From: Streptomyces sp. NBC_00258
GTDB taxonomy: Bacteria > Actinomycetota > Actinomycetes > Streptomycetales > Streptomycetaceae
Assembly (NCBI RefSeq): GCF_036182465.1
Contig: NZ_CP108081.1
Coordinates: 2,542,001 to 2,606,000 of the forward strand
Length of the DNA stretch: 64,000 nucleotides
Direction: 5' to 3'
In this document: in pieces, positions 16,985 through 25,267 of the stretch
Layout of the letters: every line of letters begins with the position of its first letter
Position numbering within the stretch: position 1 is the stretch's first letter
Notes under the pieces: generated by a model
What the model saw: the letters and a program-made list of their open reading frames with translations, nothing else
What the model was told of the DNA's origin: nothing
Database searches by the model: none
Made by a program: the position numbers and the translations under genes

Positions 16985-17935
16985 TCAGCCGACCGGCGGC
17001 GTGCCGTGGGTGTGGAAGGACTCGATGGTCTTCAGACCCCAGGCCTGGCCCTTCTTCCGCTCGTCCTCGGTCCAGGTGATCAGCGGCCAGTCGGGCGCCA
17101 GGACGAGGCGGGTGAGCGGGTTGCACAGCTCGACGCGGTTGCCGCCGGGCTCGTAGACGTACAGGAAGAACGTCTGCTGGATGGCGTGCTTGTGCGGGCC
17201 CGTCTCGATGAACACGCCGGTGTCCAGGGCGAGATCGGCCGCCCGCAGGATGTCCTCACGGGTGTCCGTGGCGAACGCGATGTGGTGCAGGCGTCCGTTG
17301 GAGCCGCTCCAGTCCTCCGTGTAGACGATGTCGTACGACTTGCTGCTGAAGGTCAGCCACTGGGCGGCGATCCTCCCGCTGTCGAGCCGGATCTGCTCGG
17401 TGGGCCGGGCGCCGAGCACCTCGTGGACGAAGTCTCCGTTGGGCTCGACATCGGCGGCGAGGAAGTTGACGTGGTCCAGGCGTCGTACGCCCACGCCGTG
17501 ACCGGGCTTTGCCTGCGGCTGGTTCTTGAGGCCGGGCTTCAGGTCGTCCGGCGCCCGGTACCACTCGCTCTCCCAGTAGAGGGCGAGTTCATGTCCGTCG
17601 GGGTCCGTGGTGACATACAGCGGGCCGATGCCCGGCTCGTCCTCGACCCAGCGGCCGGGGCGGCCCGCGTTCTCGGTCTCCTTGACGCGGCGCTGGAGGG
17701 CCTCCTCGCTGGAGGCTCGCAGGGCGGTGCGGCGGATCCCGGACGTCGTGTGGGCGGTCAGGGTCACGCTGTGGTGCTCGTAGTCGTCCCAGGTGCGCAG
17801 GTATACGGAGTCCCCGGAGCGGCCGTTCTCGGTCAGGCCGAGGTAGTCGGTGAAGAACCGGACGCTGGCGTCCAGGTCGGGGGTGAGCAGTTCGACGTGC
17901 CCGAGGTGGGCGATGTCGCCGAGCGGCGGGGCCAT
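16985..17935 (-). CDS. VOC-fold (type I) extradiol ring-cleavage dioxygenase
   Basis: A 316-residue two-domain protein like catechol 2,3-dioxygenase (XylE type), which opens a catechol ring next to the hydroxyls using Fe(II) and O2. The metal triad is intact: His155 in RRLDHVNFLA, His217 or 218 in GRLHHIAFATD and Glu269 in GGNRVELCNP, near the XylE positions 153/214/265. The C-terminus ends with the family motif ESFHTHGTPP. It is the last gene of an operon whose other enzymes process 4-oxalomesaconate, so the substrate may be gallate or a close relative rather than catechol. The ATG at 17935 lies 9 bases after galD and has GAGGAGGCC upstream. Confidence 0.9.
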   Translation of the reverse strand: MAPPLGDIAHLGHVELLTPDLDASVRFFTDYLGLTENGRSGDSVYLRTWDDYEHHSVTLTAHTTSGIRRTALRASSEEALQRRVKETENAGRPGRWVEDEPGIGPLYVTTDPDGHELALYWESEWYRAPDDLKPGLKNQPQAKPGHGVGVRRLDHVNFLAADVEPNGDFVHEVLGARPTEQIRLDSGRIAAQWLTFSSKSYDIVYTEDWSGSNGRLHHIAFATDTREDILRAADLALDTGVFIETGPHKHAIQQTFFLYVYEPGGNRVELCNPLTRLVLAPDWPLITWTEDERKKGQAWGLKTIESFHTHGTPPVG

Positions 17936-17944
17936 GGGGCCTCC

Positions 17945-19111
17945 TCAGGGGTGTTGTGCGGCTCCGGCCGGCCGGGGGAAGACCGTGCCGTCGAAGATCT
18001 TGCGTGCGGTGCGGACGACGACGGTGCGCCGGGCCACCGGGACGGCGCTCGGGGCGGCGCTCGAAGCAGCACTCGCTGCGGCGCCCGGTTCAACGCCGGG
18101 TTCAGCGCCCGGGGCGTCGTACGCGAGGGACGTTTCTATGTCGAGGAATCCGGTGGGATGCTCGACGCGCACCCGGTCCCCGTGAGCCGGCAGACGTGCG
18201 ACCGCCTGGCCGACGCCGCCCTCGATCCGAAGCCCGGCGGCGACGCTCGCGGCGCCCAGGACCCCGATCGAGGTGTGGCAGCGCACCGGGATGAAGGTGC
18301 GGGTCATGACCGCGCCACCGTCCAACGGCGGTGCCAGCAGGCTGAGTTTGGGCACGGTGGCGCCTTCGACGTCACCGAGCCCCATCAGCTTTCCGGCCTC
18401 CAGCCGGATCTCCCGGAGCCGTTCGGCGAGGGCCTGGTCCGCCTCCAGGGCGGCGGGGGTCTCGTATCCGGTGACACCGAGCGAGGACGCGGCGATCAGC
18501 ACGGTCGGCATGCCGTTGTCCACGCAGGTGACCGGTACGTCGGCCACGAGGTCACGCACCCGGCCGGTCGGCAGCAACGGGCTGCCACCCTGCGGGAACT
18601 CGATGACCACCGGCGCCGCGGCCCCCGGCACCCCGGAGATCTCGGCGGAGCCGGTGTAGTCGACGCGCCCTTCCGGGGTGGGGAAGGACGCGACGGCGAG
18701 GTCCCCGGTGTTGAGCATGCGGATCCGCACCGACGTACGGCCTTCTCCGGCGGCGACCAGTCCGCGCTCGACGGCGAACGGGCCGACCCCGGCGAGGAGG
18801 TTCCCACAGTTCTGACGATCACTCACTTCAGGTGTGTCGACGCCTACTTGGAGGAACAGGTAGTCGACGTCCGCCTCGGGTCCGGTCGAGGCGGATACCA
18901 CCGCAACTTTGCTGGTCAGGGGGTGCGCGCCGCCCAGGCCGTCGATCTGGCGCGGGTCGGGACTTCCCATGACGCGCAGCAACAGGTCGTCGCGCGGGGC
19001 GGGTTCGGCGGGCAGGTCCCCGGCCAGGAAGTAGGCGCCCTTGGAGGTGCCGCCGCGCATGAGCATGCAGCGCACCTCCTCGGACTCGGCCCCGGCCCCG
19101 GCCCCGGTCAT
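17945..19111 (-). CDS. galD: PrpF-family isomerase, GalD-like 4-oxalomesaconate tautomerase
   Basis: A 388-residue diaminopimelate-epimerase-fold isomerase. The N-terminal CMLMRGGTSKGAYF and the central CVDNGMPTVLI are hallmarks of the PrpF/GalD family, which moves a double bond without cofactor. In gallate degradation GalD converts the keto to the enol form of 4-oxalomesaconate. GalB- and GalC-like genes immediately upstream support that role over the methylaconitate isomerase role. The C-terminus has a low-complexity Ala/Ser/Pro-rich insert (EPGVEPGAAASAASSAAP). Confidence 0.88.
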   Translation of the reverse strand: MTGAGAGAESEEVRCMLMRGGTSKGAYFLAGDLPAEPAPRDDLLLRVMGSPDPRQIDGLGGAHPLTSKVAVVSASTGPEADVDYLFLQVGVDTPEVSDRQNCGNLLAGVGPFAVERGLVAAGEGRTSVRIRMLNTGDLAVASFPTPEGRVDYTGSAEISGVPGAAAPVVIEFPQGGSPLLPTGRVRDLVADVPVTCVDNGMPTVLIAASSLGVTGYETPAALEADQALAERLREIRLEAGKLMGLGDVEGATVPKLSLLAPPLDGGAVMTRTFIPVRCHTSIGVLGAASVAAGLRIEGGVGQAVARLPAHGDRVRVEHPTGFLDIETSLAYDAPGAEPGVEPGAAASAASSAAPSAVPVARRTVVVRTARKIFDGTVFPRPAGAAQHP

Positions 19112-19169
19112 GAGCCCACTCCGCCCCGGTACCCGGTCACGGCCGGCCCGGCCGCATTCCTGTGCCCGG

Positions 19170-19898
19170 TCACGTTCCGGCCCCGTCCAACGGATCCCGC
19201 CGCTCCCGCCGGTACTCCTCGTACGACTGGTAGCGCACTCCCAGGCGTACGAGGGTCTCGCGCAACCCGTAGCGGTCCAGGCCGAGTTGGCCCTCGGTGA
19301 AGGCGGCGCGTGTCGCTTCCTCCTTCGCGGTGCGCGCGGCGGACGCGTCGACAGCCTCCGCGGACCGCTCGCGCGGGACGACCATCACGCCGTCGTCGTC
19401 GGCGAGGATCACGTCTCCCGGCCGGACGCTCTGTCCGCCGAGGACCACGGGTACGTTGACCGATCCGCCGGTGGCCTTCACGGTGCCCTGCGCGGACACG
19501 GCCGCCGCCCAGACGGGGAAGCCCATCTCGCGCAGTTCCTCGGTGTCGCGCACTCCGGCCCCGGTCACCAGGCCGCGCACGCCCCGGCGTTGCAGGGCGG
19601 TGGCGAACAGCTCGCCGAACATGCCGTCCGTGGAGGGCGAGGTGGTGGTGACGACGAGGATGTCGCCCTCGCCGCACTGCTCCACCGCCGCGTGGATCAT
19701 GAGGTTGTCGCCGGGCCAGCTCAGCACGGTGACCGCGGTGCCCGCGACTCGTACGCCCTGCTGGATCGGACGCAGGTCGCTGCCGAGGAGACCGGTGCGG
19801 CCGAGCGCCTCGTGGACGGTCGCCACGCCGTACGTGGAGAGCGCCTCGACGTCCTTCCCGGCGGTCTTCGGGGGGTTGGTGACGATCAGGCCGCTCAT
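19170..19898 (-). CDS. galC: 4-carboxy-4-hydroxy-2-oxoadipate aldolase / oxaloacetate decarboxylase (RraA fold)
   Basis: A 242-residue RraA-like class II aldolase. It would split 4-carboxy-4-hydroxy-2-oxoadipate into pyruvate and oxaloacetate, the last step of gallate and protocatechuate 4,5-cleavage. Seen are GAGVRDTEELREMGFPVWA with the Arg-Asp pair used in pyruvate enolate chemistry, and VILADDDGVMVVPRE near the metal site. The start at 19898 (MSGLIVTN) follows GGGGGAG and overlaps the galB stop by ATGA, so the two are coupled. Confidence 0.9.
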   Translation of the reverse strand: MSGLIVTNPPKTAGKDVEALSTYGVATVHEALGRTGLLGSDLRPIQQGVRVAGTAVTVLSWPGDNLMIHAAVEQCGEGDILVVTTTSPSTDGMFGELFATALQRRGVRGLVTGAGVRDTEELREMGFPVWAAAVSAQGTVKATGGSVNVPVVLGGQSVRPGDVILADDDGVMVVPRERSAEAVDASAARTAKEEATRAAFTEGQLGLDRYGLRETLVRLGVRYQSYEEYRRERRDPLDGAGT

Positions 19899-20644
19899 GC
19901 CAGCTCCCCCGTGACCTGCGGGTACGGGCGCATGTACGCCTCTGCGTAAGTGGTGTGCGGCAGGCCGAGGTTGGGGCCCGCGTTGCGCTTGAGCTGTACG
20001 CCGCGGCGGACGGCCAGGTCGGTGTAGTAGTCCCACAGGTGCCGCTGGGCGGCCAGGCACTCCATGGCCTTGCGCTTGGTCTCCCACACCTCGGAGATGT
20101 CGAGGAGGACCTCCGGCCTGAAGCCGCACATCTCGGGCTGGTGCGGCTCGAAGAGGAACACCGGCGGGGCGCCGATGATCTCCCCCTCGGCCGGGTAGCC
20201 GATGGCCTGGGCGAGCACCCGCGCGTCCAACGCCATCCGCGCGGCCGCCGGATGGTCGCCGTTGTACGGGTCGTCGAGCGGGTGGGTGAGGACGACGTCC
20301 GGCTGCGCCTCGCGGTAGACGGCCACCAGCCGGTCCGTCAGCTCGGGGGTGATGGTCAGGGGGTAGTCGCCGGCGTCGAAGAAGACGACCTCGGCGCCGA
20401 GGGTGGCGGCAGCCGCCTCGGCCTCCGCACGGCGCATCTCCTTGATCTCCTCCAGCGACCTTCCCTCGCGCCAGGCCTTCGCGGACTCCCCGCGCTCGCC
20501 GTAGGTCAGGCAGGCGATGGTGACCTTCTTACCGCGCGAGGCGGCGAGGGCGATGGCTCCACCCGCCCGCCACACGAAGTCCCCGGCATGCGCGGTGATG
20601 ACAAGTGTCGATCGTGGGGTGTCGGGCGCGTTGCCGTGCGTCAT
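19895..20644 (-). CDS. galB: PIG-L/LmbE-fold 4-oxalomesaconate hydratase (GalB-like)
   Basis: A 249-residue zinc protein of the LmbE fold. The usual AHPDD metal motif reads TAHAGDFVWRAGGAIALAA, and CLTYGERGESAKAW and THPLDDPYNGDHPAA follow. The FVWRAGGAIA and GERGESAK segments are characteristic of the Pseudomonas GalB branch, which hydrates 4-oxalomesaconate instead of deacetylating sugars. The operon context (galC, galD) agrees. I chose ATG 20644 because AAGGAG precedes it by 9 bases; an upstream in-frame start at 20695 overlaps the GntR gene end. Confidence 0.88.
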   Translation of the reverse strand: MTHGNAPDTPRSTLVITAHAGDFVWRAGGAIALAASRGKKVTIACLTYGERGESAKAWREGRSLEEIKEMRRAEAEAAAATLGAEVVFFDAGDYPLTITPELTDRLVAVYREAQPDVVLTHPLDDPYNGDHPAAARMALDARVLAQAIGYPAEGEIIGAPPVFLFEPHQPEMCGFRPEVLLDISEVWETKRKAMECLAAQRHLWDYYTDLAVRRGVQLKRNAGPNLGLPHTTYAEAYMRPYPQVTGELA

Positions 20645-20691
20645 TGCTGCAATCTCCTTGATGGACAGGCCGGTTGGCCCACCCCGCGGTG

Positions 20692-21342
20692 TCACTCGCG
20701 CAGCGCGTCGATCACACCCGAAAGGTGGGCGCGGACGGCCGCTTCGGCCGCCTGCGGGTCCCGGGCCCTGATCGCCTCGATCATGGCCAGATGCTCACCC
20801 AGGGACTTCTGGGGCCGCCCCGGCCGCAGCGCGAGCTGGAAACGGTGGCGCACCAGCTGCCCGTTGAGCCGCTCCAGCAGTTCCACGGCCGTCTGCTGGC
20901 CGGAGAACTGCCTGATGAGGGCGTGCAGTTCGTGGTTGAGGTCGGAGTAGGTCACCGGCTCGCCGTCGGCGACGGCCTTGGACATCGCCTCGCCCACGTC
21001 GACCAGCCGGGTCAGCTGTTCGTCCGTGACCGCGACGGCCGCCTTGGCCGCGCACAGCCCTTCGAGGGCCATGCGGCACTCGGTGATGGCGACCGCTTCC
21101 TCCACGGTCACCACCCGCACCCGCGAGCCGCGGTTGCGGATCCGCTCGACCAGACCCTCCGACTCCAACTCGATCAGCGCCGCACGCACACTGGCCCGCG
21201 TCACACCGAACTGCTCGGCGAGTTCGTTCTCCACCAGCCGCTGGGCCGGTGCCATCTCGCCGCGCAGGATCGCCTGCCGCAGCTGCGCGAGCGCGTGCTG
21301 CCTGGCCTGCTCTCCGGTGCTCGGACGGGCTTGTTTCGGCAT
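20692..21342 (-). CDS. GntR-family (FCD) regulator of the gallate-type operon
   Basis: A 216-residue repressor. The winged helix-turn-helix (ALAQLRQAILRGEMAPAQRLVENELAEQ then TRASVRAALIELESEGLVERI) covers about residues 15-80. The helical FCD effector domain follows, ending in EHLAMIEAIRARDPQAAEAAVRAHL. It is the first gene of the operon, 47 bases before galB. Matching TNGTNNACNA sites overlap the -35 boxes of its own promoter and of the transporter promoter. The effector is probably an aromatic acid or ring-cleavage product (inference). Confidence 0.92.
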   Translation of the reverse strand: MPKQARPSTGEQARQHALAQLRQAILRGEMAPAQRLVENELAEQFGVTRASVRAALIELESEGLVERIRNRGSRVRVVTVEEAVAITECRMALEGLCAAKAAVAVTDEQLTRLVDVGEAMSKAVADGEPVTYSDLNHELHALIRQFSGQQTAVELLERLNGQLVRHRFQLALRPGRPQKSLGEHLAMIEAIRARDPQAAEAAVRAHLSGVIDALRE

Positions 21343-21371
21343 GTGTGCTCTCCCTGAGTGAGTGCCTGTCG

Positions 21372-21404
21372 AACCTAAATCTAGACGAACAAGATTGTCA
21401 ACAA
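21372..21404 (-). promoter_or_regulatory. Promoter and GntR-type operator (gallate-type operon)
   Basis: Leftward -35 TTGACA (21401-21396), 18-bp spacer, -10 TAGGTT (21377-21372), giving a start near 21365. The -35 is inside TTGTCAACAA (21395-21404), an exact TNGTNNACNA match. It lies in an AT-rich patch flanked by GAACAA and TTGTTC half sites. Confidence 0.78.
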
Positions 21405-21506
21405 TTTTGTTCTCCATATGGCTGCCGCAATGACGGTCGCCCATCGGACCCCCACGTCCCCCGGCACGACACCTCGACATGAGCGCACACACCGACACAC
21501 ACCAAC

Positions 21507-21546
21507 GAGGGCCCTGATATCCGCAGTTGCGGATATCAGGGCCCTC
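21507..21546. terminator. Strong intrinsic terminator after apbE
   Basis: A perfect 19-bp inverted repeat (arms 21507-21525 and 21528-21546) lies 28 bases past the apbE stop. It insulates the redox operon from the GntR operon. Confidence 0.9.
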
Positions 21547-21574
21547 AGGAGTTCGTGCGAGCGGTTTCCCGCGA

Positions 21575-22351
21575 TCAGGCGGCGACGGGGAACCCCGACG
21601 TGCGGAACACACGGCGCTCGGCGTCCACCGCGAACACCTCGCAGCCTTCGCGCGCGGCGGCCCAGTCGATGCCGTCCGCGCCCATCGCGAACGCCGCTGT
21701 CGCCGTCGCGTCCGCCTCGGTCAGGGAAGGAGCCACGACGGTGAGACTGAGCAGTCCGGTCGCAGGACGGCCGGTGCGGCCGTCGAGGATGTGGTCACCC
21801 CGCTCGTAGCGCCCGGAGGTCGCCACCGCGCCGTCGGTGATCTCCAGGACCGCGCACAGCCGGTCGGCCTGTTCCGGGTGGCGCACTCCCACCCGCCACG
21901 GACGGCCCGCCGAGACCACATCGCCGCCGGCGTTCAGGCAGAACGTCGTCACGCCCTCGGCCTGCAGCAACTCCGCGGCCCGCTGCACCGCCCAGCCCTT
22001 GACCATCGCGCAGGGGTCGAGGCCGCGGCCGGGCAGCCGCACCTGGAACGCGCCCCCGCTCGCGACCCGGTACTCCTCGCACAGGTCGAGCACCTCGACG
22101 AGGTCCGGGCTGAGCTCGTGGGATTCGAGCTCTCCCCGGCCCAGCCGGGACACCTCGCTGTCGGCGATGAACGGGCTGAACCGCGCGTCGACCTCACGCA
22201 GCCACGCGAAGACCCGGTCCGCGGCCGCGGAGGCGCGCCCGGCGGTGTCGGCGTCGTCTCCGGTGTCGGCCGTGTCGGCCGTGTCGATCCGCAAGGAGAT
22301 CGGCAGCCCCATGATGTGCTCGACGCGGCGCACTTCCTCAGCCGTTGACAT
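21575..22351 (-). CDS. apbE: FAD:protein FMN transferase (flavinylation enzyme)
   Basis: A 258-residue ApbE protein that moves FMN from FAD onto a Thr or Ser of an acceptor protein as a phosphoester. Family segments seen are MVKGWAVQRAAELL, FCLNAGGDVVSAGRPWRVGVRHP, and the Mg-binding ATTATAA-like end TEADATATAAFAMG. No export signal is evident. Its acceptor is the FMN-binding protein encoded 5 bases upstream. Length is a little short for the family but the core is complete. Confidence 0.93.
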   Translation of the reverse strand: MSTAEEVRRVEHIMGLPISLRIDTADTADTGDDADTAGRASAAADRVFAWLREVDARFSPFIADSEVSRLGRGELESHELSPDLVEVLDLCEEYRVASGGAFQVRLPGRGLDPCAMVKGWAVQRAAELLQAEGVTTFCLNAGGDVVSAGRPWRVGVRHPEQADRLCAVLEITDGAVATSGRYERGDHILDGRTGRPATGLLSLTVVAPSLTEADATATAAFAMGADGIDWAAAREGCEVFAVDAERRVFRTSGFPVAA

Positions 22352-22356
22352 CGCGA

Positions 22357-23064
22357 TCAGCCCTTCGCGTCGATGGCGGCCTGGAGGGACTCGACGTACC
22401 CCTCGCTCGTGATCGTGGCGCCCGAGACCGCGTCGATGTCGGAACTCTGTGCCGACAGCGTCTCCGCTATCAGCTTCGGCACGGCGGCCTTCGTCTGCGG
22501 GTGGTTCGGCTGCTGCAGCATCCGCACCGCGCCGATCCCGTCGCCCTCGAAGGTCACCTCCACCTGCACGGTGCCCTTCTCCGTGTCGACGGCCGAACCC
22601 GCGACGACCTGGGAGGCGGCGGCCGAGGCGGACGGCGAGGCCGAGGAGGACGAGGAGGACGCCGGCTTCGCGTCGATGGCGGCCTGGAGGGACTCGACGT
22701 ACCCCTCACTGGTGATCGTGGCGCCGGACACCGCGTCGATGTCGGCGCTCTGCGCCGTGAGCGTCTCCGCGATCAGCTTCGGGACCGCGGCCTTGGTCTG
22801 CGGGTGGTTCGGCTGCTGCAGCATCCGTACGGAGCTGATCTTGTCGCCCTCGAAGGTCACCTCGACCTGCACGGGACCCTTCTCGGTCTCGATGGTCGAA
22901 CCGGCGACGACCTGGTTCGAGGTACCCCCCGAAGAGGACGTGGAAGGTGTCGAGGCGGGTTCGGCGACCTCCGTGGTGGACGACGTATCGGTCGAGGGCG
23001 CGTAGCGCCACACCGGGATCAGACCCGCGACGGTCAGGACCAGGACAGGAATGGCTCGTTTCAC
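22357..23064 (-). CDS. Secreted protein with two tandem covalent FMN-binding domains
   Basis: A 235-residue extracytoplasmic electron carrier. After a membrane anchor or signal (KRAIPVLVLTVAGLIPVW) and a Ser/Thr-rich spacer come two FMN_bind domains of about 85 residues joined by a Ser/Ala linker. Each carries the flavinylation motif DAVSGATITS, so two FMNs should be attached by ApbE. The domains differ at only a few positions. The two copies start 303 bases apart in DNA, showing recent in-frame duplication. It likely passes electrons from the membrane reductase encoded 10 bases upstream to an outside acceptor. Confidence 0.93.
   Translation of the reverse strand: MKRAIPVLVLTVAGLIPVWRYAPSTDTSSTTEVAEPASTPSTSSSGGTSNQVVAGSTIETEKGPVQVEVTFEGDKISSVRMLQQPNHPQTKAAVPKLIAETLTAQSADIDAVSGATITSEGYVESLQAAIDAKPASSSSSSASPSASAAASQVVAGSAVDTEKGTVQVEVTFEGDGIGAVRMLQQPNHPQTKAAVPKLIAETLSAQSSDIDAVSGATITSEGYVESLQAAIDAKG
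22364..22901 (-). repeat. Internal DNA duplication of the FMN-binding domain
   Basis: Two copies of about 235 bases start at 22364 and 22667, offset 303 bases (101 codons), with long runs of identity such as TCGATGGCGGCCTGG and GGGTGGTTCGGCTGCTGCAG. Most differences are third-position changes. Confidence 0.85.
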
Positions 23065-23074
23065 GGTGTCTCTC

Positions 23075-24415
23075 TCATCCCGCCAGGCTGAAGCGCTCGA
23101 AGTGGATCTGCTGCTTGGGCACGTTCAGCTCGCGCAGGCTGCCCAGCACCGCGTTCATCATCGGAGGCGGCCCGCACAGGAAGACGTCCCGTTCGCCGAT
23201 GTCGGGGACGAGCCGCGCCAGCTCTCCGGGCGCCAGCTTGTCGGGGCTGACCGGCCCGGACACCAGGTGCAGCTCGGCGCCCTTGGCCAGGGCGAGCTCC
23301 CGCAGCTCGTCGTAGAGGACCGCGTCCCGGTCCGTGGACACCCGGTAGATGACCACGGCGTGCCCGTGCAGTTCTTCCAGCAGGGCCCGGATGGGGGTGA
23401 CGCCCACGCCGCCGGCGATGAGCACGGCCTCCGACCGGGTGCGGTGCATCGCGGTGAAGGCGCCGTACGGGCCCTCGGCGAAGACGCGCGTGCCCACCTT
23501 CAGGTGCCGCAGGGCCGCGGTGCCGTCGCCCGCCGCCTTTGCGGTGAGCCGCAGTGTCCGGCCGTCAGGGGCCGCCGACAGCGAGAACGGGTTGGCCTGC
23601 CACCACCGGTCCTTGGTCAGGAACCGCCACAGGAAGAACTGGCCCGCGCGCGCCGGCAGCCGGTCCAGGTCGCGGCCTGTGATGTAGACCGAGACGACGC
23701 TGTCGGACTCGGGCACCACGGCCGAGACCCGCAGCTGGTGCCGCATGTTCCGCCACAGCGGCAGCACAAGACGGCCCAGGACGACCGCGCCGAGCGCCAC
23801 ACCCCACACGCCGTACCAGTACGCCGTCGCGAACGAGGAAGCGGTGAAGGTCGTGCCCACCGCGACCTGGTGCGTGAAGGCCAGCACCACCGCGACGTAC
23901 GTGTAGAGGTGGATGAAGTGCCAGGTCTCGTAGGCCAGCCTTCGGCGGGCGTAGCGGGCCGAGACGCCACCGATCACGAGGATCAGCACCAGCGCGACGA
24001 CGGCGCGCAGCACGCCCTCGACGGTCTCGGCGAGGTCCACCAGCTGGCTCACCGGGTCCATGCCGGAGGAGTCGGCGTAGCCGAAGGTGATGAACACGGC
24101 GTGGCCCAGCAGCGTCCACAGCAGGCCGAAGCCGACCCAGCGGTGCCAGGAGGTCAGCCGGTCCATGCCGATGCGACGGTCGAGCCACGGCAGGCGGGCG
24201 ACCAGCAGCAGCTGGAAGGCCATCAGGAGCGCGGCGTACAGGCCGAGGAGCCGGCCCATGACGATGAGGGCGTTCGAGGCGAACCCGGCCTGGACGAAGA
24301 ACACGGTCACCACGGCTACGTTCACGGCCAGCACGCCGTACAGGCCGGCGCGGGCCACCACCTTGGGGCGCACCGCCGCGGGAGGTGGTGAAACGGTCGT
24401 CTGGACAGTAGTCAC
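23075..24415 (-). CDS. Ferric-reductase-like transmembrane NAD(P)H oxidoreductase
   Basis: A 446-residue membrane flavocytochrome. The N-terminal half has about six helices with heme-ligand histidines in SWHRWVGFGLLWTLLGHAVF and ETWHFIHLYTYVAVVLAFTHQ. The C-terminal half has the FAD domain (FLWRFLTKDRWWQANPFSLSAAPDG) and the NAD domain (VLIAGGVGVTPIRALLEEL, FLCGPPPMMNAVL). It would carry electrons from cytoplasmic NAD(P)H across the membrane to the FMN-binding protein. It is the first gene of the leftward three-gene redox operon and is divergent from a two-component system with 153 bases between. Confidence 0.92.
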   Translation of the reverse strand: MTTVQTTVSPPPAAVRPKVVARAGLYGVLAVNVAVVTVFFVQAGFASNALIVMGRLLGLYAALLMAFQLLLVARLPWLDRRIGMDRLTSWHRWVGFGLLWTLLGHAVFITFGYADSSGMDPVSQLVDLAETVEGVLRAVVALVLILVIGGVSARYARRRLAYETWHFIHLYTYVAVVLAFTHQVAVGTTFTASSFATAYWYGVWGVALGAVVLGRLVLPLWRNMRHQLRVSAVVPESDSVVSVYITGRDLDRLPARAGQFFLWRFLTKDRWWQANPFSLSAAPDGRTLRLTAKAAGDGTAALRHLKVGTRVFAEGPYGAFTAMHRTRSEAVLIAGGVGVTPIRALLEELHGHAVVIYRVSTDRDAVLYDELRELALAKGAELHLVSGPVSPDKLAPGELARLVPDIGERDVFLCGPPPMMNAVLGSLRELNVPKQQIHFERFSLAG

Positions 24416-24568
24416 GGGGTCGGCAACTCCTTGATCGGGTCCTGGGACTCCGAGCCTGCCTGGCGGGAGCTGTCGTTTTCCTGTCGCTCAACTTTCAAGT
24501 TTTTATCGATGTGGAGTCGAGGGGCCCGCGGCTATGGCGTCACAGGGCACGTGAAGCACTATGGGCAC

Positions 24569-25267
24569 GTGGAAAAAGTACGACTTCTCGTCGTGGACGA
24601 CGACCCGCCCATCGCCGACCTGGTCGCGACGGTCGCCCGCTACGAGGGCTGGGAGGCGGTCACCGCGAACTCCGGCGAGGAGGCGCTGCACCGGGCCGCC
24701 GAGTTCCATCCGGACATCGTGGTGCTCGACCTGATGCTGCCCGGGCTCGACGGTTTCGCCGTGCTGGACCGGCTGCGGCTGTCCGGGACGATGGTGCCCG
24801 TGGTGTTCCTGACCGCGCGGGACGGCGTGGCCGACCGGGTCGCGGGCCTGACCAGGGGCGGCGACGACTACCTCGTGAAGCCGTTCGCGGTGGAGGAACT
24901 CATGGCCCGGCTGCGCACCGTGCTGCGCCGGAGCGCGGGACCGGCCTTCCAGCGCTCGGTGCTGAGTGTCGCGGACCTGACGATGGACGAGGACACCCGC
25001 GAGGTGCGCCGCGGCGACCGGCTGCTGACGCTCACCCCGACCGAGTACGAGGTGCTCCGCTATCTGATGCGGAAGTCGCCGACCGTGCTGACCAAGGCGC
25101 AGATCCTCGACCACGTCTGGGAGTACGGCTTCGGCGGCCGGTCGAACGTGGTGGAGCTGGTCATCAGCCGGCTGCGCCGCAAGCTCGACGGCACGGACGA
25201 GGGCGAGACCACCCTGATCCACACCGTGCGCGGCGTCGGGTACGTGGTGCGGCAGGTCGCCGAGTGA
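24569..25267 (+). CDS. OmpR-family response regulator
   Basis: A 232-residue DNA-binding response regulator. The receiver has the acidic pocket VVDDD (10-12), phospho-acceptor Asp54 in VVLDLMLPGLDGF, Thr82 and Lys104. The winged-helix output domain ends in SNVVELVISRLRRKLD...TVRGVGYVVR. The start is uncertain: GTG 24569 (VEKVRLL) is given, GTG 24551 is equally possible, and the longest frame from 24431 adds a non-family leader. It is coupled to the kinase by overlapping TGA/GTGA. It lies divergent from the flavin redox operon, its likely target. Confidence 0.92.
   Translation: MEKVRLLVVDDDPPIADLVATVARYEGWEAVTANSGEEALHRAAEFHPDIVVLDLMLPGLDGFAVLDRLRLSGTMVPVVFLTARDGVADRVAGLTRGGDDYLVKPFAVEELMARLRTVLRRSAGPAFQRSVLSVADLTMDEDTREVRRGDRLLTLTPTEYEVLRYLMRKSPTVLTKAQILDHVWEYGFGGRSNVVELVISRLRRKLDGTDEGETTLIHTVRGVGYVVRQVAE

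Noticed and set aside
24431..24568. N-terminal extension of the response regulator
   Set aside because: In frame but without ribosome site or family similarity; receiver domains start close to the first conserved strand, at 24569.
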